From JACJWR01 sp964547485 (lineage in GTDB: Bacteria; Actinomycetota; Actinomycetes; S36-B12; UBA10799): DNA of 64,000 bases. Each line of letters begins with the position of its first letter. Position 1 is the first letter of the stretch. Location: contig CAZJNU010000002.1 of NCBI GenBank assembly GCA_964547485.1, forward strand, positions 44,406-108,405. Direction: 5' to 3'. Both the position numbers and the translations under genes were made by a program. Positions 42,901-52,417 of this stretch are shown here, one piece after another. The notes beneath the pieces are model-generated. The model was not told where the DNA came from. It saw only the letters and a program-made list of their open reading frames with translations, and searched no databases.

Positions 42901-45900
42901 AAACGGCTTCCTGCAGGGGGCCACCGTCGCACTGAACTACAACAACGGCACTGGCGGTCCCAACCGGACAGGCGACTGCGCCATCACCCAAATCGCCTCG
43001 GCTTCGATCACTTGCACGATGGCTCCCAACTTCGGCGTCGGGGTGCAGGCAGACGTAGTCGTCACGAACCCGAACGGTAAGCAGACCACGTTGAGCCAGG
43101 CGCTGACCCTCAACCCGAATACGACACCCACCATCACCGCCGTGCAGCCGAATTCCGGTCCCGTCACCGGCGATACGCCTGTCACCGTGACTGGTTCCGG
43201 TTTCTACGGCAATTCCGAATCGACTGGCCTCACCGTCTCGATTGCCGGTCAACCCTGCACGATCACCGGGGCAGTCCAGGCCGACACGCTCACCTGCACG
43301 ACCGGCAGCAACAACTTCAACTCCGCCACGGGTGGTCCGGGACCATTCGACGTCTCAGTCGCCACGACGTTTCAGTTCGCATCCGGCAGTCAGGCGACCG
43401 GAAACGCAACCTTGCCTGCCGGATACACCTACCTGAATACTCCGCTGCTCACCTCCGTCTCCCCCGCAGTCGGGTGGACGATGGGCGGTTCGCAGCTAAC
43501 CCTTACCGGCGCCGCGATCGTCGACGGCGCAACAATCACGGTCGGAGGAATACCCTGCACCGACCCGACGGACGTCTCGCCCCAGGCAGATCCTGACGCC
43601 GCAATTGCGAGCGTCTGGACTTGTGTCACCGGCGGCCACGGGCCGGGCCCGGTTGATGTCGTGGTTACCAATCCCGACGGCATCACGTCCACCCTTCCGG
43701 GTGGGTATGGCTACCAGGACCCGGATGTCCAGCTGACAGGTATCAGTCCCGCCACTGGGTCAACCTTGGGCGGGACGCCGGTGACCATCAGCGGATCCGA
43801 TCTGGTCGACGGCAGAGCGGGCTCCTCGGTAAAGGTGGGAGGGTCCCCCTGTGTGAATGCAACCTGGTCGGGGAACTCCATCACCTGCACCACCACCGGC
43901 CCGCAACCGGCAGGACCGGTCGATGTCTCGGTGAACGATGCCAGCGGACGGTCGGACACCCTGCCTCAGTCCTTCACCTTCGCTGAGGTTGCACCGCAGG
44001 TCCTGACCACGTCGCCGAACCAGGGCTCGGTGACCGGCGGCACAACTGTGACCGTGGCCGGCACTGGCTTCGAGCAGGGCGCGATCGTCACCGTCGGCGG
44101 CTACACCTGTGACGTCGGGGCAATCACGGCGCAGTCGCTGACCTGCGCCACCCATGCACATCCGGCTGGCACCGTCGACGTGACGGTGACCAATCCGAGC
44201 GGCCTGTTCGGGACCCTGACAGACGGTTTCACTTTCGCCATGCAGGTAACGGGGATGAACCCAAGTTCGGTCTCCACCCTGGGCGGCGCGCCACTGCAAC
44301 TCACCGGGGGCGGGTTCGCCCAGGGCGCAACAGTCAGCATCGGTGGCCAGAGTTGCGAGGACCCTGCGATCACACCCACCGCCATCAGTTGCACCACGCC
44401 CGGCCTGGCCGTCGGTCAGTACCCCGTGGTGGTGACCAACACCAACGGACAGACTTCGCAGTGGTCCTCACCACTGGCGGCAGCCATCCCGACCCCGACA
44501 GTCACCGGAGTCTCGCCGCCCAGTGGATCCAACCTCGGCGGCGCAACCGTCACCGTGGCCGGCACCGGCTTCTACGACGCAACCACGGTCCAAATCGGCG
44601 GCTCGGACTGCGCCAACGTCGAGATCAGCAACCAAACTTCCCTGACCTGCCAGACGACCGGGTACCACCCCACCGGGACAGTGGACGTCGTGGTCACCAA
44701 TCCGGGCAATCCCAGTGGAACCCTGGCTGGCAGCTACAGCTTCCTCGCGGCCACCCCCAACGTCGTGTCGGTGAGTCCGACGTCAGGTGCGGTTGCCGGG
44801 TCCACCCAAGTCACGATCACAGGGACGAACTTCGATCCAGCCGCAACCGCCACCATCGGCGGCGCCCAATGTGCCAATCCCAGCGTCAGCGCCGACTTCA
44901 GCCAACTGAGTTGCAGCACCGGCGTCAGCGAAGCTGCCGGGCCAGCGGACGTGGTGGTCACCAATCCCACCTGGAAATCCGACACCGGCAGCGGCCTGTA
45001 CACGTTCACCGCCAATCGACATCTCTTCTATGGCAACGTCGGTTCCGTGCCCTACTACGGTGGCGGCACGATCGGGAACCTCGGCCGGGCCAAACTGGAC
45101 GGCAGCGAAGCGGACCCGAACTACATAGACGTCAATCCCGGCGTCACCGACCCCACCCAGCAAGTAGAGGACAGCAACCCGGTGGCCAGCGGTGGATTCG
45201 TGTATTACATCACCGGAAACGGATCAGTCGGTCGGGTAGGTCTGGACGGTTCTGACCTCAACAACAACTGGATTTCGGGCGCTACCTACCCGGGGGTGGA
45301 ATCTCAACTGGCGTTGGACGCCCAGTACATCTACGTCACGAACCAGAACAACGGCAACGGCGCGATCGGACGGTTCAACCTAACCGACGGCAGCCAGGCG
45401 GGATTTGGCTCGACGACGGGGGACCAGTTCATCTCCGGGCTTAATACCCCGAGCGCAGTGGCCGTCAGTGGCGGCGCCATCTACTGGGGTGACTCCGGCA
45501 CCGGGCAGATCGGCTCCGCGCTGTTGCCGGCAGCCGATGACACCAGCAACGGACCCGGTAGCATTAGCACGTCCCTGTTCACAGTCTTTTCGCCTGACTC
45601 GACTCAAGCCGAATTCACTGCGATGGCTGTCGGCTGGGTGAGTGAGTTGAACACCGATGGTGGCCTCTACTGGTCGCTGTCCACCATGACCGGCACGAAC
45701 TCCTCGACGGCGTCTATCGGGATTGCCCCGATCACCCCGGGCAGCCCCGGCACGATCTTCACCGTCATCACCAACACTTCCTTGATCAGCGGACTCGGCA
45801 TGGCAAACGGCCTCGCCGCCGACGGGCAGTACCTCTACTGGACCGGCACGAACAACGTCGAGCGCGCCGATTTGTCCAGTGGCAGCCTCTTCAACGACAA

Positions 45901-48900
45901 TCTTCCGCTGACCGTTGACCGGAACTTCATCACCAACACCGTCAGCCCGGACGGCGTCGCCGTCGTACCCGAACCGTCGGCGGCGGATACGCCTGCTATC
46001 AGCCAATTCTCGGCGAACTCGCCGCAGGTGGGACCGGCCACCGGCGGTACCGTGGTCACGTTGCAGGGCTCCGGCTTCCTCGCAAACTCACGGATCACGT
46101 TCGGCGGACTGCCGTGCCCCCTGCTGACCACGGCGACCAATACCGCCACCTCGCTGACCTGCGTGACACCAGCTCATCCGGCCGGCAGCGTCGATGTTGT
46201 GGTGGCCAACCTGAACGGTCAAACCACCGTGGTGTCTAGCGGCTTCAACTATCTCGCCGCCTCCTATCTCTACTGGGTGGATACCAGCACCGGATCGGCC
46301 ACCATCGCACGATCCAACCTCGATGGCACCGGCATCAATCCGACGTTTGCAGCAGCGGATTGTGGCGGCGCTCCGAACTGTACAACCGTGCCTGGGATGG
46401 CCCCATCCTCGCTGGCGGTCGACGACAACAACGTCTACTGGATTAATGCTGCGCCCGGTGACGATTCGACAGCCGCCTCCATCGGCAGCATCGGGCTGGA
46501 CGGATCCAACCCGAACAACAACTTGATCCCGAACGTGGACAATTCAAGCCTCGATGGCGGCGTCATCGCCGCCGGCGGCGGACGCATCTACTGGATCAAC
46601 TGCAACGATCCAGAGGACTTCGCCTGCACCCAGACCATCGGCGCAGCCGATATGGACGGCAAGAACGTCAACTACTCCTTCATCCAGACCACCGGGGTCG
46701 CCGGCGGGATCACATCATTGGCCGCCGATAGTTCCGGCATCTACTGGGCCGATGGTGATGGGACCGGCCAGGTGATGTGGGCCGACCTCAACGGCCAGAA
46801 CATAAATGCCACCTACTTGCCAGCCAATGTCACCGCCTACTCAGACACCACCTACGACGATTCCGGGGGTGAGATCGACCACGACGTCATGACCAAGCAC
46901 GTGTCCATCTCCAACGGCCAGATCTACTGGGCCGGCTCAGGAATTGAAAACACCTATCTGGGTTCAGCGACTATCGGAGCCTCCGGCCCGACCAATATCG
47001 TGTATCCACTGCAGACGTTCGCCGACGGGGGCACCGCCCAGTTGACCGCCAATGCCCAACGGCTGTACTGGTGGAGTCCGAACCAGAACGGCGGCAACAG
47101 CACCGGCATGTCCACCATCGGCGGCGTCACCATCAATCCCAGCATCATGACCGATACTGGTGCCCCGGTGGTTTCACCGTCCGCGTTGTCGGCTCCCCCG
47201 CAAGTCACGACCGTCTCGCCGGTTGGCGGCTCCACTCTCGGTGGCACGTTGGTGACGATTTCGGGTACCGGTTTCCAACAGGCGACTAACACGGTGACCA
47301 TCGGCGGTGTGCCATGCGCCAACGTGACGCCCAGTTCACCGACCTCGCTGACCTGCACCACCGGCGTCCACACCGCCGGGCCCATCGACTATGGCCCCGC
47401 CGACGTGACCGTCACCAACCCGGACACCCAATCCGGCACCCTCACAGGGGGGTACGACTACTCTCCCCCCACCCCCACGATCGGCGCCGTCAACCCCGGC
47501 AGTGCGCTGTTCCTGGGAGGTCAACAGATCGCGATCAACGGTGCCGGCTTCGACTCAAACCTGACCGTGATGCTCGGGAACACACCGTGCTCGATCGCCC
47601 CTGGAAACGTCACCCCCACGACGATCACCTGTACCCCCGGTAACAACCAGGTCGAGCAGGTCGTGGACGTGGTCGTGAATAACGGAGACGGCAAACTGGC
47701 CACGAAGGCCCGTGGGTTCACCTTCGCTGGCTACGCCCCTACGGCCGACCCCCAGAGCCCATTGACGCCGACCACGGCTCCACTCAACGGCGGAACCATC
47801 CTGACGATCACAGGTGGCTACTTCGATCAGAACGCGCAGATTACTGTCGGCGGCTCTCCATGCCCGCAGATCAGCGGCGGCTCCGGCCAAGGCAGCCCCC
47901 AATCCACCCTCCTGTGTCAACTACCCGCGGGCACTGCCGTCGGTCCCGCCACGGTTGTGGTCGCAAACCCGGACGGCCAGCGCATCAGCCTGCCGGGGGC
48001 CGACTCCACCGCCACCTTCAGTTACGGGCCGCCGAACCCATCGATCAGCAGCGTCACAACGGCTGCCGGGGAGAGTTTCGGCTCGACTGGCGGTAACTAC
48101 CGGGTGACGGTTGCCGGGACCTCGTTCGGACAGAACCCAAGTGTCATGGTCGGAGCGCAACCATGCGTGAACCCTGTGCTGGCCGGAAGTACAGTCAGCT
48201 GCCGGGTTCGGCCACACTCCGCGGGGCCGGTCGATGTCGTCGTCACCCGAGCCGACGGCCAGTCCGCGGTCCTGACAAGGGGCTTCACGTTCGTGGTAGA
48301 AACCCCGACCCTGACCTCGATAAGCCCAGCAGCCGGTAGTTCAACCGGGGGTACACCGGTGACGGTCAGCGGAACCGGTTTCGACCCCGCCGCCACAGTC
48401 TCACTCGGAGGGGCAATCTGTGGACAGGTACAGATCGGTGGGCAGGCGTCCCTCAGTTGCGTCACTGGCGGGGACATGGTCGGCCCAGCCGACCTGGTGG
48501 TGACCAACCCGGGCGGCCTCAGTGCGACGCTACCGGGCGCGTTCACCTACGGAGGTTGGGGTCCAGGCCCCTCCCCACAACCGCTGAGCATCACACCGAG
48601 TACCGGCACCCCGGGCGGGGGTGAGTCAGTGGCGATCTCGGGCAATTTCCTCGGGGTCGTGCCAACCGACGTCACCGTCACGATTGGTGGGGTGGGCTGT
48701 CAGGTGACTACGACGACCGGATCCAGCCTGAACTGCACCACCGGTCCCCATCCGCTCGGTGTCGGCGACGTCGTAGTCACGGCCGTGGCCAACCTGGCAA
48801 CCGGAACCCTTCCGCAAAGCTTCACCTACGCCACCGTCGTCCCTCCCACTGTGACCTCTATCTCCCCGTCCGAGGGCACCTTCCTCGGGAGAACGCCGGT

Positions 48901-49942
48901 GACCATCACCGGCACGGGATTCATGGCCGGCGCGGACGTCAAGATCGGCACCGCCAACTGCCGGAATCCGCAGGTCACCAGCCCGACCACGGTGACCTGC
49001 ACGACCGGTCGCTCGCAGTTGAGTCCGGACTCCTCTGCGCTGGCGGCGAAGGTCGTCGTGACCAACTCGGACCAGCAGGCCTCCACCGATCCGGTGACCT
49101 ACAGGTACACCCCCGGTGGCAACCTGTTCTGGTCCAACGGTGGGGCCAGCCCGCAGTCCATCGGTCAGGCCGCCGTTGGCAATACCGGGACCGACCACTC
49201 CTACACACTTCCGTCCGGGGTGGGGATGCTGGGCGGCATCGCGGCCGACGACCGCTATGTCTACTGGGCAGATCAGCTCAACGCCAGTATCGGCCGAGTC
49301 CCGATCGACGATCTGGCAGGGGAACAGGCTCAACCGAAGTGGATTGACCTGTCCAGCGTCTCAGCCACCCCGATGTCCGTTTCGGTCAGTGGCGGCTACA
49401 TCTACTGGGCCGATAGTTCCAACGACCAGATCGGTCGGGCAACACTGGCCAACCCAGGTTCCACAGTGGCGTACAATTTTGTGTCCGGGAACGCCTTGAA
49501 CTCCCCCTACGGTGTCGCGGTCGACAACGCCTACATCTACTGGGCAAACCACGGCGACTCCACGCTGGCTCGGGCATACCTGGCCAACGGGTCGCTGCCG
49601 ACGGCCATCCACACGGTCAGCAACGGCCATAACCCAAGCGGCGTCACCGTAAGTGGCGGCCAGTTGTACTGGACGGCCCAGACTGCTGCCGGCACCGGCG
49701 GCTCGCTCGGCCGGGCGAACCCTGATGGTTCCAATCCAACCGACTCTTTCGTCGGGAATACCGGCGCCGGCAACGTAGCGTCGTTCAACAGCCCGCAGGG
49801 ACTCGCCGCGGCCGGTTCGACGCTCTGCTGGGCGAATTCCGGCGGAACCAGCCTCGGAGCGGCAAACCTCGCGGACGGGTCCAGCCCCGACGGCAACTTC
49901 ATCGTCGGCGCCAACGCACCGCAGGGCGTCGCCGTGAACTGA
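39908..49942 (+). CDS. Giant secreted protein, 3344 residues: pentapeptide repeats, 20 IPT/TIG domains, four YWTD-like beta-propellers
   Basis: Order: a long n-region and signal peptide (hydrophobic core about 25-45, ending SASAA), a Pro/Thr/Ala linker to about 115, a beta domain (115-225), a pentapeptide patch (about 263-325; LRGAQLQGVNLTNALLQRAD), IPT 1 (353-435), propeller 1 (438-712), IPT 2-12 (712-1700), propeller 2 (1703-2022), IPT 13 (2023-2116), propeller 3 (2118-2425), IPT 14-20 (2428-3066), propeller 4 (3068-3344). Each propeller has six blades of type YVYW....IGRANLDGSN. Nearly every IPT domain carries IGGxxC and, about 12-20 residues on, LTCxTG, so a disulfide per domain. There is no anchor or enzyme motif. 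AGAGGA precedes ATG 39908. I infer a rod-like extracellular adhesin or matrix protein; ligand unknown. Confidence 0.9.
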   Translation: MTNPAPDIRPASTGHRDRTQLRRMSPVLGLTAAAALIFAPLTSASAATPPPAPSPSATGPAARPDQDTVATRTTSPAASPTTTTPPPKPAAPKPPAKPTPRTPTGPVPPSRVGARGEVTAPATAGIRVTDIKLVGNGRAISAIVRWNRALIALPGNHDQFRIRLTGFPANSNRPVTFGQLAFNRVPAAVQRVTLPLTPVKLRQLRAAADVVLSASQHYDGPDRNASFERTHVATTHLNTLLRPRPRSAGVGGRITATAALALRDCTGVLIGPGADLRRCDLRGAQLQGVNLTNALLQRADFIGTNLSGAVFTGAQVNGAFFGGATGVNLAGAIGIPAAAGATPANPNPSPAGPRVTSISPPSGPVAGGTTVTIVGTGFVPGASVTVGGVPCSDSAWKNPTTLRCTTGAHALGAADVVVTNPSNAETGTLSAGFTYTKGAHLFWAGALGDSAWLGRADIEGSNPNNSFVNVNPNGGSWAQDVATDGTYLYWADMNGNQIGRSNLDGSGVNSGFITGLYQPTGVAVQDGQIFWATSGAIGVANLDGSNVNQGLVQTNTDVQNVNGGWDVAVDDQFVYWTNNQDSNENANAGTTIGRANLDGSNANPNFINNAFGPRGLAVDGGHLYWTNTADPNVNGQSQFSIGLANLDGSNANATWLTGMPSVQAMTVDGGYVYWVDVVSNSIGRAATDGSGINTTWLAAVQNLQGVGTDLTPFPKSLSTTSGSEAGGTEVTIAGFGFDPAATVTIGGVDCPRYTGSWTTITCVTGAAPAGAADVVVTNPRSQAGLLPQAFTFQSGPPPTLSISGITPVSGSALGGTPVTISGAGFLPGTTISVGGSACRNPIVSSASQLTCVTSAHQPGPADVVVTNPQGPGPAGTANLAAGYTFVQSPPTVTQISPAAGNVAGGTQVIVTGTHFAPQATVTIGGVPCARLVVVALTSLTCSTGAHATGPADVVVTNPDGSTGTLPAGFSYNYAPPVVQSISPTAVLSTGGVPLTITGNGFLQGATVALNYNNGTGGPNRTGDCAITQIASASITCTMAPNFGVGVQADVVVTNPNGKQTTLSQALTLNPNTTPTITAVQPNSGPVTGDTPVTVTGSGFYGNSESTGLTVSIAGQPCTITGAVQADTLTCTTGSNNFNSATGGPGPFDVSVATTFQFASGSQATGNATLPAGYTYLNTPLLTSVSPAVGWTMGGSQLTLTGAAIVDGATITVGGIPCTDPTDVSPQADPDAAIASVWTCVTGGHGPGPVDVVVTNPDGITSTLPGGYGYQDPDVQLTGISPATGSTLGGTPVTISGSDLVDGRAGSSVKVGGSPCVNATWSGNSITCTTTGPQPAGPVDVSVNDASGRSDTLPQSFTFAEVAPQVLTTSPNQGSVTGGTTVTVAGTGFEQGAIVTVGGYTCDVGAITAQSLTCATHAHPAGTVDVTVTNPSGLFGTLTDGFTFAMQVTGMNPSSVSTLGGAPLQLTGGGFAQGATVSIGGQSCEDPAITPTAISCTTPGLAVGQYPVVVTNTNGQTSQWSSPLAAAIPTPTVTGVSPPSGSNLGGATVTVAGTGFYDATTVQIGGSDCANVEISNQTSLTCQTTGYHPTGTVDVVVTNPGNPSGTLAGSYSFLAATPNVVSVSPTSGAVAGSTQVTITGTNFDPAATATIGGAQCANPSVSADFSQLSCSTGVSEAAGPADVVVTNPTWKSDTGSGLYTFTANRHLFYGNVGSVPYYGGGTIGNLGRAKLDGSEADPNYIDVNPGVTDPTQQVEDSNPVASGGFVYYITGNGSVGRVGLDGSDLNNNWISGATYPGVESQLALDAQYIYVTNQNNGNGAIGRFNLTDGSQAGFGSTTGDQFISGLNTPSAVAVSGGAIYWGDSGTGQIGSALLPAADDTSNGPGSISTSLFTVFSPDSTQAEFTAMAVGWVSELNTDGGLYWSLSTMTGTNSSTASIGIAPITPGSPGTIFTVITNTSLISGLGMANGLAADGQYLYWTGTNNVERADLSSGSLFNDNLPLTVDRNFITNTVSPDGVAVVPEPSAADTPAISQFSANSPQVGPATGGTVVTLQGSGFLANSRITFGGLPCPLLTTATNTATSLTCVTPAHPAGSVDVVVANLNGQTTVVSSGFNYLAASYLYWVDTSTGSATIARSNLDGTGINPTFAAADCGGAPNCTTVPGMAPSSLAVDDNNVYWINAAPGDDSTAASIGSIGLDGSNPNNNLIPNVDNSSLDGGVIAAGGGRIYWINCNDPEDFACTQTIGAADMDGKNVNYSFIQTTGVAGGITSLAADSSGIYWADGDGTGQVMWADLNGQNINATYLPANVTAYSDTTYDDSGGEIDHDVMTKHVSISNGQIYWAGSGIENTYLGSATIGASGPTNIVYPLQTFADGGTAQLTANAQRLYWWSPNQNGGNSTGMSTIGGVTINPSIMTDTGAPVVSPSALSAPPQVTTVSPVGGSTLGGTLVTISGTGFQQATNTVTIGGVPCANVTPSSPTSLTCTTGVHTAGPIDYGPADVTVTNPDTQSGTLTGGYDYSPPTPTIGAVNPGSALFLGGQQIAINGAGFDSNLTVMLGNTPCSIAPGNVTPTTITCTPGNNQVEQVVDVVVNNGDGKLATKARGFTFAGYAPTADPQSPLTPTTAPLNGGTILTITGGYFDQNAQITVGGSPCPQISGGSGQGSPQSTLLCQLPAGTAVGPATVVVANPDGQRISLPGADSTATFSYGPPNPSISSVTTAAGESFGSTGGNYRVTVAGTSFGQNPSVMVGAQPCVNPVLAGSTVSCRVRPHSAGPVDVVVTRADGQSAVLTRGFTFVVETPTLTSISPAAGSSTGGTPVTVSGTGFDPAATVSLGGAICGQVQIGGQASLSCVTGGDMVGPADLVVTNPGGLSATLPGAFTYGGWGPGPSPQPLSITPSTGTPGGGESVAISGNFLGVVPTDVTVTIGGVGCQVTTTTGSSLNCTTGPHPLGVGDVVVTAVANLATGTLPQSFTYATVVPPTVTSISPSEGTFLGRTPVTITGTGFMAGADVKIGTANCRNPQVTSPTTVTCTTGRSQLSPDSSALAAKVVVTNSDQQASTDPVTYRYTPGGNLFWSNGGASPQSIGQAAVGNTGTDHSYTLPSGVGMLGGIAADDRYVYWADQLNASIGRVPIDDLAGEQAQPKWIDLSSVSATPMSVSVSGGYIYWADSSNDQIGRATLANPGSTVAYNFVSGNALNSPYGVAVDNAYIYWANHGDSTLARAYLANGSLPTAIHTVSNGHNPSGVTVSGGQLYWTAQTAAGTGGSLGRANPDGSNPTDSFVGNTGAGNVASFNSPQGLAAAGSTLCWANSGGTSLGAANLADGSSPDGNFIVGANAPQGVAVN
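40964..49942 (+). repeat. Modular DNA repeats encoding IPT/TIG domains (about 270 bp each) and six-blade propeller units
   Basis: The IPT modules recur every 90 or so codons: 11 between propellers 1 and 2, one between 2 and 3, seven between 3 and 4. Each starts with a VxxISPxSG..GGTxVTIxGTGF pattern. They are diverged from each other, so this is not a recent tandem amplification. Confidence 0.85.
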
Positions 49943-49986
49943 CCGGTGGAGTGGCCCAGCGCTCAACCCAGCGCGCAATCGTAGGC

Positions 49987-51207
49987 TCAGCCCGCCTTCG
50001 GCAGCGGCGCCGCGTCATGCTCCACCGGCATCGGCCGAGTCCCGCGCAGCATGGCGGGGGTATAGCTGGCCAGTACCTCCTGCCACTGCGAGGGCGGCAA
50101 CCCTGAACCTGCTGCGTGGCGAATCAGCCCCGCCAATACGTTGCCGCTGTCTGCGGCCAACGCGCGCTCGGCCGCAAGCCGGGCGAAGGCGCCGTCTCCC
50201 TGCTGCCAGGCGACCGCCGCCAACGTCGCCGCCACGGCTGCCACCTCGGGCGCGGGTGTTCGCCGGACCAATTCGGTGAGCATCGCCCGGGCCGCCTGCA
50301 GTCGCGCGACTCGGCGCGTAGCCGAGCCGCCGAACAGCAACCGATGCATCAGCGGTTCCCGGACTCGAGGGTCCTGTAGGGCCACTGCCCACCTCGCGGC
50401 CCGGAGATCCTCGTCCGGCTCAGCTACTCCTGAGTCCATCGAGCACGCCCCGGTTCCCACCGGGCTGGCCATTGTCACCAGTTCATCTTCTCGGGCCCGC
50501 CGCCAGCCCACCGCCCCGCGTCGGGACACGGCATGCAGCACCGACTCGGCCAGCGCTCGTGCCATCACCTCGGCTGGCAGCAGCGCCGACCCGTCCGGCA
50601 GCAATCGATCGGCCAGTGCCTCTCGGCTGACCGCGAATCCAATTCCGGCCGTCACCAGGTCAAAGGCCGCCCGAGTGCCAGCCGAATCGTCACACTGGCG
50701 TCCGGTCGGCGGGCAGCATCCGGGCCGCGGACAGCTGTAGTGCCACCAGTGGTCACCTGTGGCCGCGAGCCACTCCCCCAACTCCACACCCTGCTCCAGC
50801 AACTCCTCGCGCAGCTTCAGCGACGTGTCCCGCAAGGGCCGTTCCAGTGCCCGGTTACTGAAAAGCACCACGTGGGCGACCTCCAGCTGGGCACCGGCAG
50901 CGAGCGCGCGCCTGACTGCGACCCCGATTTCGAGCGGCAACTCGGCCGCCGCACTCGCAGCCTCGTCCGCTCTACCGCCGACGTCCCATGGCTCCGACGG
51001 GGACTGCGCGATAGTCGGGGCATCCACTCGAAGACACAGCACCACGCGACCAGAGTCCCGGCAGGTGAAGACCACAACAAAGCTGTCCCGTGGTTCAAAA
51101 CCCAGCAGGTAAGGGACCGAGGTGACCAAACCGCTGGCGCCGGACACTCGAATCGCGGGAGCAGAACTGGTGGCTGGGTCGTGCGATTCGGCAGGATTCG
51201 TTGGCAT
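49987..51207 (-). CDS. DUF4192 family protein
   Basis: A 406-residue soluble protein. The N-terminal SGLVTSVPYLLGFEPRDSFVVVF is the DUF4192 hallmark, and the C-terminal region matches the helical second half with repeated Ala-rich helices (AAVAATLAAVAWQQGDGAFARLAAERAL). The family is widespread in actinobacteria and uncharacterised. The ATG is preceded at 6 bases by CAGGGT, a variant of the TANNNT hexamer, so it may be leaderless. It converges with the giant operon (44 bases between stops). Confidence 0.88.
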   Translation of the reverse strand: MPTNPAESHDPATSSAPAIRVSGASGLVTSVPYLLGFEPRDSFVVVFTCRDSGRVVLCLRVDAPTIAQSPSEPWDVGGRADEAASAAAELPLEIGVAVRRALAAGAQLEVAHVVLFSNRALERPLRDTSLKLREELLEQGVELGEWLAATGDHWWHYSCPRPGCCPPTGRQCDDSAGTRAAFDLVTAGIGFAVSREALADRLLPDGSALLPAEVMARALAESVLHAVSRRGAVGWRRAREDELVTMASPVGTGACSMDSGVAEPDEDLRAARWAVALQDPRVREPLMHRLLFGGSATRRVARLQAARAMLTELVRRTPAPEVAAVAATLAAVAWQQGDGAFARLAAERALAADSGNVLAGLIRHAAGSGLPPSQWQEVLASYTPAMLRGTRPMPVEHDAAPLPKAG

Positions 51208-51295
51208 GGCTTAACCCTGGGCCGAGCTGACCACGCTGAGAAGATGCCGGCAGCGGAATGTGGACAGCTGCTCACAGGAAGTCCGCAGGGATGGT

Positions 51296-52417
51296 TCAGG
51301 CCCTGTTCGCCCGAGCCTCTTGCACCCGCCAACCGAGGAAGGTCGCGATGCCGGTGACCGCCTGCGGCAACAGACTCACCACCTGCCAGACCACCACCGC
51401 AGCGAGGATGTCCTGGCTGCTGAGGCCGAACACCCCGAGCATGACACCCAGCAGGCCGGCGACGGTGCCGAGGCCGCCCGGCGTGATCGGGATCAACGAC
51501 CCCAACCGAGAGATGGCGAAGGCGCCGAAGATCTCCGCCGCGGTGACGCTGGCACCTCGGTCACCGGCAACGCCGCGAACCGCGACGAACAGGATCATGA
51601 ACTGCATGAACGACACGGCCAGGTTCGTCAACGTCAGAGAGATCCAGCGGTCTTTGACCACATCCACGATCCCGATCCGAAACTTCAGAATCGCCTCGGT
51701 GACGTCCTCGTCCTTGTGCATCCGCTTCAGCACCGGATTGGCGAGCTTCTGCCCCAACTGCCCAACTTTTCTAGCACTGGTCTCGCTGCGCAGGATCAGC
51801 CAGAAGAGCACGATCATCACTGCCAGTGCCACCACACCGGCCACCCCGGCCCAAACCCAACTTGACTCCAGTTGGCCGGACGACAGCAGCGCCAGCACCC
51901 CCAGCACGGGCAACAGGAAGGTCATGAAGAAGCTCCACACGCTGGTGATGGCGATTCCAGTGGTGGCCGCCGTCGGTGTCACCTTGTAGAAGGCCAGCAT
52001 CACGTACTGCACCGCGACGGCCACTGCGCCACCAGCCGGTATCAGCGCCCCGATCGCCCAGGAAGTCTGCCGAACCATGAAGGCGGGCCGGTATTTCAGC
52101 CCGGGAATCGCCACCATGTACGGAAAGACATAGACGATGATGTTCACGATCGCCACCAGTATCAGGCTGGCAACTGCCAGCGCCGACATCGTCTGAATCT
52201 GCGTCCAGGCATCGGCAAATGAGCCGAACTTCTTGGCAAGCCCCCAGAACACCAGGACCAGCACGGCGAGCGTGACGATCCCGCCGATGATCGTCTTCTT
52301 CTTATCGAGGGTGGCCTTCGCCGCCGCCGGCATAGGCGCTGCCGCGTCCGGGTCGGCCACCGCTCCACCTCCAGCAACTGGCTGCGGGACCTGCTCGGCG
52401 CTACCGTCCTCGGTCAC
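51296..52417 (-). CDS. Flippase-like membrane protein (lysylphosphatidylglycerol synthase transmembrane/UPF0104 type)
   Basis: A 373-residue protein with about eight membrane helices in the lysylphosphatidylglycerol_TM / AglD-like family. The segment MSALAVASLILVAIVNIIVY, the central PYMVAIPGLKYRPAFMVRQTSWAIGALIPAGG, and SLIPITPGGLGTVAGLLGVML near the C-terminus are family signatures. Members move lipid-linked sugars or help lipid transfer; the substrate here is unknown. GTG 52417 overlaps the upstream SGNH gene by 17 bases and has GGAG 7 bases before it, so the two are co-translated. Confidence 0.85.
   Translation of the reverse strand: MTEDGSAEQVPQPVAGGGAVADPDAAAPMPAAAKATLDKKKTIIGGIVTLAVLVLVFWGLAKKFGSFADAWTQIQTMSALAVASLILVAIVNIIVYVFPYMVAIPGLKYRPAFMVRQTSWAIGALIPAGGAVAVAVQYVMLAFYKVTPTAATTGIAITSVWSFFMTFLLPVLGVLALLSSGQLESSWVWAGVAGVVALAVMIVLFWLILRSETSARKVGQLGQKLANPVLKRMHKDEDVTEAILKFRIGIVDVVKDRWISLTLTNLAVSFMQFMILFVAVRGVAGDRGASVTAAEIFGAFAISRLGSLIPITPGGLGTVAGLLGVMLGVFGLSSQDILAAVVVWQVVSLLPQAVTGIATFLGWRVQEARANRA

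Noticed and set aside
39908..49942. Assembly artefact explaining the repeats of the second giant
   Set aside because: The modules are too diverged from each other for collapse or false duplication, and one frame stays open for 3344 codons.
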